NCBI RefSeq assembly: GCF_036417845.1
Contig: NC_089980.1
Location: 130,970,516-131,034,515 of the forward strand
Source of the DNA: Apteryx mantelli
Taxonomy: Eukaryota > Chordata > Aves > Apterygiformes > Apterygidae
Direction of reading: 5' to 3'
DNA: 64,000 bases
Shown here: positions 45,479-58,560 of the stretch, in pieces
Layout: each line of letters opens with the position of its first letter
How positions within the stretch are numbered: the first letter of the stretch is position 1
Notes under the pieces: model-generated
Databases searched by the model: none
The model's input: the letters and a program-made list of their open reading frames with translations, nothing else
Told to the model about the DNA's origin: nothing
Program-made: the position numbers and the translations under genes

Positions 45479-45528
45479 TATGAAAGTGAGCTACAGGTCA
45501 CTGGAGGCTTCAGCATTTTGGCAAACAG
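45479..45528 (+). other. Candidate 50-nt cassette exon
   Basis: All splice signals are good: a branch-point-like TCTAAC about 29 nt upstream, a pyrimidine-rich tract ending TTCTTCTCCAG (to 45478), and a donor AAACAG/GTAATA. Two frames are open (YESELQ... and MKVSYR...). The third frame begins with a stop and is the one needed to follow the M-N-G-L-R-F-P-Q exon directly, so the two cannot be simple neighbours in that frame. It could belong to another isoform or gene, or be a pseudo-exon, which are common in long introns. Confidence 0.25.
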
Positions 45529-45529
45529 G

Positions 45530-48500
45530 TAATATTCTAATGTGTATTACAAGAGCAATTAGGAAACAACCAACATTTTGGGTCCAGTTGTGTTCGACAT
45601 TGCTCAAGCTCCCGAAGACAGTCCTTCTGAATGATCGAATTAAATGCATGGAAAAGGAAACAAAGGGATGTACCACGTGCCTGAAGTTCCAGATATGTCT
45701 TTCAATCTGAAGCTAATGCCATACTTACTGGGTTGTCTAAGTTGTCTTCTTTCCTATGCCATCAAACACAACAATCTTTGGTGTCATCTAGGTTATGCTG
45801 TCTATATCTGGAGCAGTCCACTCTTCGTGAGACCTCTTGCTTAACTGCCAAATCTGCTCACTTCTCAAGTACCACAGGCTTATTTTTTCTGTCAGGCTTT
45901 TCTGCATGTTTCTCCAGTGGTTTAACTACCAGAATAGATGTTGGCAGATGTTTTGGCCTCATCAGTATGACAGATTTCACATATTTTCATCTTTTTCTGG
46001 AAAACCTTAAAAAGAATAAATTGTTCGATTTTGAGTGCTCTTGGTGTTTGTTCAGTGAATTCACTTATTTTAAATACTTGGTCCTTCCCAGAGAATTGTT
46101 TTGAAGGCATTCAGATGTCTATCAGTAGTTTAACATTTTCAATTTTCATTGCCAAATGCTAAGCTAGAAATAATTCTCGAGCCATCTCCTGTACCCCCTC
46201 TTCTATGACCAAATCTTGCCAGCGTGTGTCCCTTCTGCACCCATTGTTGTTGGTTTTTTTACTGAAAAATCGGGTGAATTTTTCATGTCTTTGTAGTCTT
46301 CTCCCTTCTTGTGAAATGTTTAACTTGGGACTGTGGAGCCTTGGATTTTACAGCCAGTTTTTAACTGGAAATGTTGGACAGGATTTTTTTTTTAGGTTTT
46401 CAGTCCCACACATGCTTTAATCTTTACTTGTATATTGGTTGAGTTGCCACTCAGAGAAGATAAGTTTATCAGCACGCTGCACTCTTCTGATGTACTATTA
46501 AACTGAGCAGCGACGGTGGATTATTCTTCACACATCTTGCAGTGAGGTCTATTCTGGTGCCTTCTGAGGCAAGAAAGTGCCTCCTTGTTGGGCAGTAGTA
46601 CCTGTTTTAAGACCAATTGTTCAAATCTGTGTTTAGTTTAACTTGGCAGTATACACCTTGATAAAAATGTTTTATTTTGGTTCATATTATAACACTTCAG
46701 AGGGCTCCAGCGGGAGCAGTGCTGGAGGTTATCCTACCCGTATGGTTAAGGAAGAGAGATTGAGAGTGCGTTTTCCATTAGATCTGTTAGATTTTGCTAC
46801 TGTTGGATGTTGACCTGGAAAACTGTGGGTTAACTCTAGGTTTGCTGCTTCCTTTTTTCGTGGTAAAGCTGATGCTGGAGGAGACTTTTTGTTTACTGTT
46901 GAAAGGAGCATAATGTCATCTTAAATCATCTTTATCTGCTGTTTTTAGCCTAAGCTAATTTCCTTTTGTTCTGTATGCTTTTGCTGGCCTGGAAGAATTT
47001 GGGGATTTTTCAGTCATGTCTTCGTTCTTAAGTTTTGACATTTTCTGCGAGTTGGTTTTCACTGGCGGCGTTCCCTCAAGCTGTTGTTACTGCATCTTTC
47101 AGGCCACTGTCTGTGGCACAAGATGTTAAGGAGCTGAGCTAGGACTGTTTAATTTCTCTGGTAAAGCCAATGTTTTTAAATAACGTTGGTCTGCTTAGCA
47201 CCTCTCAAAAGTTTGTTGATATGTTCCCATATCTCTCTTCCTGTGCGGGTCTTTCCTTCGTCATTATAGCTGACAGCAGCTTTCTGGGCAGGGCCTATGA
47301 ATATGGAAGGTATTTTACTTTAGCTTCTTTCAAAAGCTACCTGTTTTGTAACGTTAACTACTTAATTCCTGTTTTCACACCACTTTTTCCTTTATATTTT
47401 TTTCTAATGTCAGCTGCTTATCTCTCTGAAGGTGCATATGGGAAGTTAATTTTTTTTGTTATTTTTTCCCCCTACAGAGAATTTCCCCCACCTCTGGTTT
47501 CTGCTCCTCTAGTTAACTCCACTGTGGGAAGTGGTTGGTGGATAGTCAGCTAGCCTATAACATGTCAATTCTGAATTGCTGGATAGGCATCTCGGAGTCC
47601 ATGAAATCTATTATTGATGTTGATCTGAAATTACCACCGCAATCGTGTTTAGTCTTCCAACATGGATTTTTCTCGGTACCTTTTGTTTTGCTTTTTGCTT
47701 TTTGTTCCTGCCGTGCATGAGAAGTGATCAGATCAGACGTCAGCTGCCCTACACACTTTAATATCCTGGGTAAGGTGAGCTCAATTTTCATTCCAGTGGA
47801 TGGGTTTTTAATCTGATCGATGGATAGATATCTTACTAGGGGAATGAATATTCCACCAACTAGGAGCCCCAGAGCAATTCTGTCAGTCTTTTGCCATCCT
47901 GATTTTTTTGTTTTCTTTTTTTGCACTGTGCTTACCAGTTGCATCCTCCTCTCCAGCTGTTGTCATTGGCCATCTCCGTGCCAGGGCTTCCTGCTGTAAG
48001 CAGATGTCAGGGCTGAGGACGCTGTCACAGTTTGTAGCAAGCGGCGAGTTCATCAGCGCGGTTGTCTGTTGGTGTGCGCTGTCTTATAATTGTCATTCTC
48101 CTGTATCGCATTTGAAATGCAGCTTGGAGAAATTGGCTGTTAATTGGCTCCCAGTCCTTCAGCGTTTTTTCAGCATTAGGAATCCTAATTTAATGTTGCT
48201 CTTTCTGCAGGGAGGGAGAACCAGTTTCCCTTCTTGGTTCAGCGTGCCTGTGATGAATTTTTATACTTGGTTATGTATTTTAACCCACTCCTCAACATCA
48301 GCATGAGCTATAGATTTTGGGAACATACTCATCTGTTTTCTTTGTTGCTTGCGTAGCTTTTGACCTTGCTGTTTTCTCATATCACAGAGAGCTGTAATTG
48401 TAGGCAGTAGAGAAGCATTCATTTTGGAAAATACTGTTACATTTGGAGTATGTCCTTGCCACTCCTCCGGCCCTTCCCAGCTGCTCTGCCGGTGCAAGGC

Positions 48501-51500
48501 CTCTGGAAGAGGAGCCAGGAGTGCTCCCGTACCCGGCTCCCAGGCAGCCAACCTGGCCTGAGAAGTCACCAACGGTGGTTTGAGTAACCCGGCCATGTTG
48601 TCCGAAAGGGGCAAGGGAGAAGCTCACATGATGCCATGTGACTATAGAGATGTAATCACCACTTGGCAGATGATGACAAGTAGCAGAGGGTAGCAGCATC
48701 TTCAGCTGCTCCAGATACATCCATGGCCAGAGTTGCCTTCTCCAAGCCTAGATATCCAGATAATTTCTCTAAACACTCAGTGTTTGAGACATTTCTTTAG
48801 CATACAGTTTTTTGGAAGGGCATTGTTGCCTGGCATTGACTTATTCGCCTTACTTGGATACCTCTGTTTGCTTGTCACTCTAAGTCTGCAATCCGCTGCT
48901 GAGGAAGAATGAGAAATATTTAACATGTAACATAGCAAAGTGGATTGCTTTTCATGTGACGCTTTTTGGCCTGCCTGTCTCAAGTTAACATTGACTGCAA
49001 GTTGCATCTCTTGGTGTAACCCACAAGGTTCCCCTGGTGTTCCTGAGACACTTCACCCATTTCAAGATGCAGAGCCTAAGGAAGATACCACTGGCCCAGA
49101 ACACCTGAAATGTTAAATAATATCTCCACCTACTTAATGCCACTGAAAGGATGTCTTCCAATTCCTAGTTGTGCCCAGTTCTAGTACATACTATCTACTT
49201 TTTCTTGCGAGAGCCACAATGATGATAAGTTGTTCTAGTTCCTTTTTTGTTGTTGTTTTTGCTCTCTCCTAGATGGAGCTTTCTGTTCCTGGCAGGGAAA
49301 TATCCCTTCCCATCGACGTGGTGAACTGTTTTTGTATAGGAAGTCCTAAATAATACTGACTTGCTGTCATATAGTATGCCATACTGATCTGTAATTTTCA
49401 GTCCAGTACCACGTGTAGGTTTCTTGGTTTTCTTATAGTCTGATTTCCTCCTACCATTGAATAGCTTGTAATGTTAAAAAGGAAAAAGGTTTTGGTTTTT
49501 TTTGTTTTTTGTTTTCCCCCTTAAGGATGTGTTCTGAGTGCAGCATGTGTACTGTTTGAGTCTCCTTTTCATTTACGTGGCATGGTATTACAGTGAAAAA
49601 ATGCACAGGCGTGCATCTCCAGCTTTCCCTGGGATCTTGGACAGTGTTACACATTACTGCTAAAGCATGTAATCACAGGTGGAAACTGTGCTGCAAGGGA
49701 TAATCTCTTGTTGTTTGTTACATTGAGTGCTTTTTCTTTTCTCGTCCTGTTTTTTAATGAGTCTCTTTCTGAAGTAGGCTAAACCTAGTTGTCCTTTTAT
49801 CAAATCCCAGTTGGTGATTGCTATTAGCAACAAGATAACACGTTTTCACAAGCTTGCACCTGGCTTTAAAAAAAAAAAAAAGGTGAGTGTGTGCTGCTTT
49901 GCACATTAGCTTTGTCTCCTAGGCTGCAAGAGTTCAGTCTGAATAGCTGATCTGGGTTATATACTTAGGTATCTAGTATCTCTGCTCTGTGAGAAGCTGT
50001 GTTGTGTTTTGGCCTTCTGCTTAGCAAAACTGAGTAGTCTGGAGAAGTTTTAAATGCAGAAATTTTCATCTCTGCTAAACACAGTAATAATTTACAACCA
50101 GAAGAAACAAATGGAAGGCAGAAGTTCAGTTTCCATTGCAGGTATGAACTGAGGATTCTTTTCTTAAGAAATAAAGCTTACTTGATGGAGAATCTTTTTA
50201 GCCTTAATCAGTTAATTGCTTATTTAGAACTTGAATTATTAAATCAACTATGTGAATATCCATAAAGCAGTTACTGAGGTGTGTTCTGTTTCTTCCCCAA
50301 CACCCACTCCACTACTCGGTTTGGACTATCTTCACTTTATTAATAGGAACTATTGTCTTTATGTGGAGTCATGGATTAATAACAAAACATACCTGTGGTA
50401 GTATCTCCATGATGTTCTAAGGATGCAAGCGAGTTTTAGAGGGGACTCTCTCATGTTGCTAACTGATACAGTGAGGAGAAAACAGAATTGCTTTCTGGCA
50501 CACGATCCCTGAAATTGCAACGTCATCGGCAGAAAACCTACATCTCCAGCGTTTACATTCCTGGCTTTGTGCTTAATCCTCCCATGGACAATAAATTGCA
50601 TCTAGATGTACCAACACAGTTCTGAGTAAATACATTTTTAGGAAGCCGAGTGTATCGGTTCTGGCTGAAGAATATGCAGACATAGTTGTACTAAGTCAGT
50701 TGTTCAGATTAAGCTGTTTTTACCTACTTTTTGAAGAACACACCTCAATAATAAAACAGATAAAGATATGAAGAGTCAATATTCTTCATGTGATAGGCAA
50801 CATCTTTTAACAGAATTACCTGTATTAAATTATGGATGAACTGTACAGCAAAACAAGCACAACAGGCTTTTGTATTTTCCATGAATTTTTTCCCAGCATT
50901 GTGTGTCTCAAATTGCATTCCTCTGTAGATATTCCTCTGATTTTTCATGGAACAAGCAAAACTATACCCCAGCTCAGCCAAGCACTTGACATTGTTTGAA
51001 TTTCAGCGAAATGAGTGGGAGTGTAGAGCTCTGAATCAGAGCTTTGGTTCACAGCCATCCAAACAATGTTGCAAAAGACTTCCTAGTACCTCCTCAACTT
51101 CCTGAAAACTTCAATTTGTGAATTAACTTGCATATTTGTTTTCATGCACAATCCAGCTGGGAGCCTTGTGTGGGCCCAACAGCCCTGGAGAGCATTCCCA
51201 GACAGGAGCACTGGGGTGACGCTGCACCTTGCTCCCACGGTGTCACAGGAGCCCCTTTGCAGCTTGGTGGCCGTGCTAAGAAGAAAACAAGATCAGAGCT
51301 AACTAGTTCCCCAGGGAGCTTTGCACGGTCCCCTGCGTCAGGGTGGTGGCTGCTGTGAAACGATGTCTTCTGGGGGGCAGGAGGAGCAAGCCCTGAGGTC
51401 TCCAGGAGCTGAGAGCTCCTCACACAAGAGCTCTTGAACTTCATTGTGGAAATGTCCTTTGGTAGTTAACTCACTTCCCTGATAAAGGTCACAAGAAGTG

Positions 51501-52395
51501 GAAATGTTTCACAGGTAATAGAGCAGCTGATCGGGACAAATGCAGTTTGTTGAAGATCTTTTCTTGTCCCCCAATACCTGCTGCATTGAGTTGTGGGTTA
51601 AAGCAATACAGGCTGAAGTCATCATTGTAGATGAGGCCATTGCAGGGCTTGCCACTTATTAAAGCCCTTTTTAGCCTCTGTGTAACTGAGGTTGTTTTAA
51701 ATACTATAAAGATGTCTTTAAGGATTTAAAATGTAGACAGCTCAATCTTGTATGGCTACACCTAGAGCAGTAAAGTAAATAGGACCGGGGCAGGGGCTTG
51801 AATGTGACTCTGTGTTAGTGTGATCTTAGCATGCTACTGGATGTGGTTTTGGCCAAGGGCTTTCCCTGGACCTTGAATCGGTATGGGCTGCCATAGCACG
51901 AACCAGGGACTGTCTCTGCTAGACAGTATGGACCAAAATCCATCTGGGGTGGAGGAGAGCTTGGGGATACAGATGGGAGCCACACATTTCTGTCCCAGGC
52001 CAGACAAATGGGTGCTGACCAGGGCCAATTTACTAATTCTGTTTGCTGGTATCATAAATTTCTTGAGATAAGAGCCTTTTTGATGGCTTTCTTGTTTGCT
52101 TTTGGATGCCTGCAATACCCAAGCACTTTGGGGTCCCCTTTTTTGGGGTACTGTATTCATCTCTGAAACTTACAGTTCCATGAAATACAGCCTTGAATTG
52201 ACTAAATTAACTCTTCTTGATCCAAGAGATTAAATGTGGCTGTAAATTTTTAAGTAGAACCAGTTGCTGCAATTCCCCATCAAAGAAAATCTTGTGAACT
52301 TGAACGAATAAGATTTAAAGAAAGCGTTCTCCTGGGGAAACTGATTAGTTAATACTTAAGTAATATCTTTCTCTTTCCTCTCCCTCTGCATCTCC
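45530..52395. other. Long intron-like non-coding stretch
   Basis: No gene is supported. An A-run of 14 lies at 49868-49881 next to a donor-like AAAAGGTGAGT. A hairpin with AGGAGCT/AGCTCCT arms lies at 51404-51420. The open frames here (up to about 130 codons) are scattered over both strands without recognisable motifs. Confidence 0.5.
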
Positions 52396-52397
52396 AG

Positions 52398-52441
52398 ACC
52401 TGAAACAACACAAACGGTTCCTAGATCAAAAGAACACTCAG
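52398..52441 (+). other. Weak candidate exon, phase-compatible with the 13.57-kb candidate
   Basis: A long pyrimidine tract (CTCTTTCCTCTCCCTCTGCATCTCCAG, given by position 52371-52397) precedes a 44-nt interval that ends at a weak donor, CTCAG/GTCCTT. An alternative donor, AAACG/GTAGAC, lies at 52471/52472. Joined in phase to the exon at 13566-13631, the frame stays open and reads D-L-K-Q-H-K-R-F-L-D-Q. I do not recognise it. One phase match in three is expected by chance. Confidence 0.15.
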
Positions 52442-52659
52442 GTCCTTTTTATTGACAAATGCTGCAAAACGGTAGACTCTTATTTTTGGCTTGAGTAATG
52501 GTCTAAGGTTTCATGATTCCTTTAATGAACGTAAAGTAGGTCATAATCCCCACCACTGCATCCTTAAAGTGGCATAAATCGGGGTTTCCAGAGTTTTAAT
52601 TACAGTGGCTGCTCGCATTAGGTGGTCTTGTTTCATGGCAGGATGCTAGACAGCTCTCT

Positions 52660-53340
52660 TGCTCGAAGTCATTGCTGTGGACTGCGGCTACGTCTGTCAA
52701 ACCATAATGAGCAATGAAAGAATGAAGAATGTTAATTTAACCGATGCTGCTTTTGCTGTTAACGTAAGTACCACCAGCTGCACCTCATAAACATTGCTGT
52801 TTGCTTGCCGGAGCTTTGCTATTCAGCAAGGCCTGGCTTGATTGATAGAGGCAGAATTAGAATGATGGGTTGCGTGCAGCAACTTTTCTGTAATGCTACT
52901 TCGGTGAATGCTTTTTTTGTTGCAAGAGACAGCTCCGAAATTTTAATTGCTTTTCAAACTAGCAAGTGCTGCTCGTGTCAAATGCTGATAATTGGTTTAT
53001 GACATAGAGGTATTATAAATTAAGGAGAGGTCAGCATAGATAATGCGCGTATTACCTACCGGAGGAAAAATGGTTCGGTGGAAGTGACACTTAGGAGAAC
53101 CTCACTTTCACGTACTGGAGTTCTCATTGCTTATACATGGTTTCTTAAACAATGGGTCCTGTTAGGAAAGGACTGTCTCGAACAATAGTGATGTTCAAAG
53201 TCACTTTATAATTAGTGAAATTATTGAATAATGCAAAACTCCATGAATGGCTTTTTTATCAGCCCATTAAGTGTTCGTGTAAACCTTCAAAAATAAAGCT
53301 GCATAACCGCCTTTCATCAGTCAGTCGTCATGTGCACTGA
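52660..53340. promoter_or_regulatory. Possible conserved non-coding block
   Basis: The block is AT-rich and contains many TAAT-type cores. It has GTTAATTTAACC at 52731-52742 and GTTAAC at 52758, both resembling HNF1/POU-type sites, and TTCAAAGTCA near 53198, resembling a nuclear-receptor DR1. This mix suggests an intronic enhancer. It rests on composition only. Confidence 0.2.
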
Positions 53341-54085
53341 GCAAAAGCACGTTTTGTTCTTCTCACACGTGTCATTGGGAGGGTGATCAGCCCCAGGAAT
53401 TTGACATGGGCCACGTTTGCCCCAGAAGCATCTCTCTCTCTGTCGCTTTCCTTCCTGCCCTTGGTCCACTGATTAAGATGCTCCCATATCTCTTAGTGTG
53501 AAGCTTCTTGTCATTAACATCCACTCCAATGTTTTTTTTCTTTGCCCTGATTTTTTTGTGTAGTGTCTCTCATTTCTCATGTGGCTCCATTCTCAATCTG
53601 TCCCACTATATCTAGTTATCTTTGAGGGTGATTTACTACAAGTTTGTGTTCTTATTCTGAGTGTATGTCAGAGTGAGATGCTCTAAAACCTAATGATTTA
53701 GGTCATTTTGCTTTAAATCATTTAGAAATCAAAGCAAGGAATAACTATTTAAATAATTGATTCGTTCTTGTCCTGTATTGTCCCTGCTTTACTTATTTCC
53801 ATAATACTCTTTTGGTTACTAATAATTCAAACATTATGACTTGCTACTAAATACCTTAAATCTATACCAGTTTTTGCTAATCGTAATAATATACTTCGTC
53901 TCTGCACATTATTAGGCTTTAGAGCTTTATATTCTTTGTTAAGTAATAAATATTGTAATTTTATTAATTTTTAACATAGATTACTTGTGATTCATGGTAA
54001 GCCATACTTGCGTAATTCTTCTGAATACTTACAGTGAATGAAGTTACTTGTTTTGAGGAGGGGGGTAGATACGAAAGGGAGCAGA
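53340..54085. other. AT-rich non-coding DNA
   Basis: No gene is recognised. The stretch 53690-54010 is particularly AT-rich. Confidence 0.55.
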
Positions 54086-54086
54086 A

Positions 54087-54103
54087 CTAGTGGTTACCAC
54101 TAG
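54087..54103. repeat. Perfect 17-bp palindrome
   Basis: CTAGTGGT and ACCACTAG flank a single T. CCACTAG resembles part of a CTCF core but lacks the G-rich half. It is a short inverted repeat of unknown role. Confidence 0.85.
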
Positions 54104-54397
54104 CAAAACCTAGCGGTTCCGGCAGCAGGCTGCAGTTCTGGGGTCTGGTCCCTCTTCTGGGACAAAGCATGGGAGCGATGACCTGGGGTGCTCCCTGTTT
54201 TCTGCTGTGTGCCCTATCAATGGGCAGTAGCTTATGCCATTCCTTTTATGAGTTTTTCGTGTTTTACTCAGAGCAAAGTGAGCTGAATTTGCAGAATTGT
54301 GGTGTTGCTTCATTCAGTTTCTGGATTGTGGAGCGTGGCATCCTAGCAGCTCTGACTAGCATGGTTTTGGTACATGTAGAAACACAAGCATCTTGAA

Positions 54398-54729
54398 ATG
54401 TGTACAAGTATCTGAAGGGAGGGTGTCGAGAGGATGGGGCCAGACTCTTTTCAGTGGTGCCGAGCGACAGGACGCGAGGCAATGGGCACAAACTGAAACA
54501 CAGACACTTCCATCTTAACATGAGGAAAAACTTTTTCACTGTGAGGGTGACAGAGCACTGGAACAGGTTGCCCCGAGAGGTGGTGGAGTCTCCTTCTCTG
54601 GAGATATTCAAAAGCCGCCTGGATGCAATCCTGTGCAATGTGCTCTAGGTGACCCTGCTTGAGCAGGGGGGTTGGACTAGATGATCTCCAGAGGTCCCTT
54701 CCAACCTCAGTGATTCTGTGATTCTGTGA
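54398..54729 (+). mobile_element. CR1 LINE, 5'-truncated 3' end
   Basis: The segment contains the C-terminal end of the CR1 ORF2 (stop TAG at 54646-54648), the CR1 3' UTR phrase GTTGGACTAGATGATCT, and the terminal repeated 8-mer ATTCTGTG ending at 54728. CR1 is the dominant LINE of birds and other reptiles. It primes reverse transcription from its own 3' end, so 5' truncation and a lack of poly(A) are normal. The reading frame is intact for 82 codons and looks little diverged, so the insertion is probably young. No target-site duplication is evident, as expected for CR1. Confidence 0.95.
54400..54648 (+). pseudogene. Fragment of CR1 ORF2 (reverse-transcriptase polyprotein C-terminus)
   Basis: This open stretch has 82 codons up to TAG at 54646-54648 and includes the typical CR1 tail motifs YKYLKGG, F..RV..HWN.LP and [10 protein letters not shown]. 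The full protein has an endonuclease and a reverse transcriptase. Both domains are missing because the element is 5'-truncated, so the fragment cannot move itself. There is no frameshift or internal stop in what remains. There is no ATG at the 5' end of the open stretch, and nothing suggests it is expressed on its own. Confidence 0.9.
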
Positions 54730-54730
54730 A

Positions 54731-57555
54731 AGCTTTCAGGCCAAGTACAAAGAACCCAGAGAGAAATGGCTGTTAAGTCATACTAACCCCATGGATGTCA
54801 GCTAATAAAGCTTGCTGAAGCCCTGCATTAGATACTTTGGCTGCAGCCTCTACCCTGTAACCTGTGTGTTTCTGAGGGAGCTGGCTTCTTCAGTTTTAAT
54901 GGTTTCAAAGATAATTATGTACACCTAAACTTTTAGTGTCCATGCACTTAGGCGCTCTGATGAGATTTTCCAGGAACACTTATGTACTTAAAGACCTAAA
55001 CTGGTTATAACATGGCCCCATGCCTTTAAGGGTATATATATCTTATATATCTTTCTCTCCCACTTAGTTCTCTTTTCCTAGTCCGTGGCTAAGAAATTAA
55101 GTTTTCCTGGTCTTATTTGCAGTGAACTAGCCCCAGTAAAGAGAATAATCTCTAAGCAACTGCTGACTATATTGAAACTGAAAAAATAATGTAAAAGTAG
55201 TTCTGTATAACCAAAACTGAAAGATCTGACTTCTTGGGAAAGGTTACAGAAGGCAAAGAAAGCATTTATGCGGTTATAGAGACTGGCGATAGTATAGGTA
55301 TGTACTTAAGTTTTACTGTGTTGAAACACAGACATACTTGAATTGACATCAGATGGCAAGGATATGTTCCGTAGAATCTTGTGTATAATTTCAAAGTGTT
55401 ATCCTTTTCCTCATTAAATCTTAAAGAAAATTAACTGATATCATTTAATGAGATTAAGCCCAAGCTTTAGTATAAGTTCTTATGTTTTTCAAAATTTAAA
55501 TTGAAATTAATATATTTTAAAAAGGAACCATTTAAAAAAATCTCCCATAGCTGAAAAATATTTATTTTAATACAACCTGGTATGAATTTTGTTATGCTTG
55601 CTTTTTTGTAAAATACTTTGGCTGGAATATTTCTTAAGGAAATGGAAAAAAAGTACTTTTGTCTCTTGCAAGAGTATTTCCATTTTAATGGGTATCTAGA
55701 AATATTTCACTTAAAACCACTAAAAGCAAAAGAATTTCTTCCATATATCGAAGAGCCATTTTAATGGGCCAACATCAGCAAACAAAATTCCATTAGGATT
55801 TCATATCATCTTTACAAAATTTCCATTTGCTGTCTAGTTCTTTTTTTGGTTACTTTTTTCCCCTTGAATATGCTGTGAGCAAATTGAAGTAAAGACAATA
55901 AGCAGGTAGTTCAGATACAGTGTACATCATCTGTCACTTCCACAGAAGTCCAATCATCCCCTAAATTTGACTTCTCACCCTCCTTCCGTTCATTTCCTTT
56001 GGCTGACACAAGCTTTTAGATGGATCCAGTGAAGCAAATCAGTTCCTCGGCCCTCATCTGCGTGCAGCAGCTTTTACCAAAGGGTAGGACCACTTCTGGT
56101 CGGGAGCAGTGCTGAAGGCACCTACTGCCGAAGCCTGCTCTGTGGTACCAAAATGCCACTCTTGGCCAAAGGATGGTGTGTTTAATAATGTGGCCTGTTG
56201 CCACGGAAGTGGACGTGATCTGAATTGCCTTTAGGAAGTAAACTTGCAACTCAATGCGGTTTTGGGAAAAGAAAAAGGGATGAGAGGTGAAGTGAGTTAT
56301 GGAGAGCTGACAGCCTTACCACTAGGAATTTATTCTGTCCAGTTTCAGAAGAAGCTGCTGCTATATTCAGAAGCACTGAAGTCACCATGGGTAAATACCC
56401 AGTTTTGTTTTATTGTGCAGGGTGGACCTTAGAGCACTGAAGTGATCCATAATCTGGTTGCATTGCTAGTCCCCCGCTGCGCATGCCAACATGTGCTGAT
56501 CCTGGCATGTTTTTAAGGAGTGAAGGAAGCTTTGCCTGGCCATTTCCGGAATAGGAAACACTTTCCTGGTGTCCTTAAGGTAAAGGAAAACCTTAGGGTA
56601 CAATGTCTCTCTGGGTTTTGTTCATCTCTGCTTGTAGACCAGAGACTAAAAAATGAACATGGAGATATGCCATCCTTTTCGCTCTTTCTGTGGGACAGAC
56701 ATGTCGATAAAGGGTAGTGTAAATGTCCACCTGGAAGCCCCAAAGTGAGGATCAAATGAAAGGAACCCCCAGCTTCTCTGCCTCTCTCATGAGCTGGCAA
56801 CACACACCGTTTCCACTTCTTTCTTTCTGGTATTGGTCTGAATTTTGCCGATCTACTGTAGCAGGAGTGCCTCAGTGGTTTAAATATTCCATGTTTAAAA
56901 GGGAACGGGTGGAAGGAGATAATATTTTTCTTTTTAAACAACAAAAAAATGCAACAGCTTCTGATGCCGCACCGGAAGTGACTGTTAAGTCAATGCAGGC
57001 TGCATTAAGCAATCAACAAGTCACCCTTCTGTTTTCAACAGCTCCATTTACCTCATGCTAATTTTCTTCGGGATTCTGCATAGATTCCTTAATGTACTAC
57101 TAACCATTATTTTCTCACCTAGTTTGCTCAGTACTGACAGATAATAGATGATCCTATTACAAATAAATTTGACACTGCATCCACGAAGATGTGAAAATTG
57201 GAGTCGCTCATCATTATTTAAAATGTGTGCTCACTCACTCAAATGAGGTATAAGAGTCTACTTTGGAGATAAAGGAGGCCAGATTGCTGGAAAGGCTGCT
57301 TCAGTGTCACACAGGTTAATGTAGATGTATTATGTATTTATGTAGTCTATAGGAGGATAACTTTTTAGCAAATGATTTAGGCTGAATGTGCACTTGATCA
57401 GGACCCTCATTAATAACCCATGGCCACACGAGTCTTGTGGTGTGAAGTTACCCTTGCAATCATAAAGATTAATTCTAGAGCTGTCTCTTGTAGTTTGGGA
57501 GAAAGAATCCAAGGAAACGGATGAGTCTTGTCAGAAGACGCTGAACAGAGGTCCA
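54731..57555. other. Intron-like or intergenic non-coding DNA
   Basis: No gene is recognised. AT-rich runs occur around 55390-55760. Open frames (up to about 143 codons, minus strand near 56513-56944) show no recognisable motifs. Confidence 0.5.
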
Positions 57556-57558
57556 GGT

Positions 57559-57582
57559 AGACTGAGATCCAGACTGAGATCC
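57559..57582. repeat. Exact 12-bp tandem duplication
   Basis: AGACTGAGATCC occurs twice without a gap (57559-57570 and 57571-57582). Confidence 0.9.
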
Positions 57583-58560
57583 TGTGCTGTCACTGACATT
57601 TTGATTAAAATAGTGTCAGTCTTTGCAGCCACAGTTCTTAAAATGGGGACAAGGCTGCTTTCTCTGAAGTTAAGGGAATGCGTTGCTTTTTGTTTTGGTG
57701 ATGTATTTTTTTTTATTAAAGACTGTCAGCTATGTAGAAAATGAACTTTCTAGAGTGTGTGCTCAGTAGGTACAGCTCAGCTGGGGCCCAATGCCAGACT
57801 GAGACCTCCAGGCAGGAGAAATTACAAATAAGTAACTTCTTTCCCAGTGGGCATTACCTCATGCGCACGTTTCCATGTGAATTGCAATAACCTGCTCGGA
57901 AGGTAGTAACTGACCCGGTGGCATACGCAGTGGGATTTGGGACAGAGGAGGGAAGAAGTGGTTAACATGGGACAATGGGCATATTCTTCTACACTGAAAA
58001 TGTGATTTCCCTGTTTGATGGGCCATCAGAGACAAATGCATTGGAAGCTCTTCGAACCAAGAATCTCTTCAGTTGTTTTGTCCTGGCTGCCTGTAAAATT
58101 TGCACAAGTCTTACATCTCTGAATCTGAGCAGTTATAAACACCGTGCACTACAGTGAAACAGCTTTAAAAGGCCTTTTCCTCAACACTGTGTGCTGGTAG
58201 CATGCTATGCAGGTTGTGTAGCTCCTCAGGGAAATGAAAGTGTTCTGGGACCAAACAGTTGTCCGGACAGTCATGTGAATGCAGACGGTGCTTTGAGAGC
58301 CTCTGAATTTTACACATGGCAAAAGAGGAGCAGAGACATCGAATGAGGAGAACCTGAATGGAAGTTTTAACCAAGATGCAGTGCTTGGCCCTGGAAAGTA
58401 CGTTCCCAGAGAGCTGGAGCTGTGGAGGGAGAAGGCTTTTGTCCTAATACTGCCATCACTATTAGGGTATGAAAAGAAAACAAAGGACACACACAGCAGC
58501 ATCCTTTCAGCTGGAGCGTGTTCATCGTTTGAGCGTGTTTGTATTTACAACGTATCCTCA

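Noticed and set aside
58381-58560. GTG as the start of the long open frame at 58.4-59.0 kb
   Set aside because: GTG is not a usual initiation codon for vertebrate nuclear genes, so the frame was trimmed to the first ATG at 58561.
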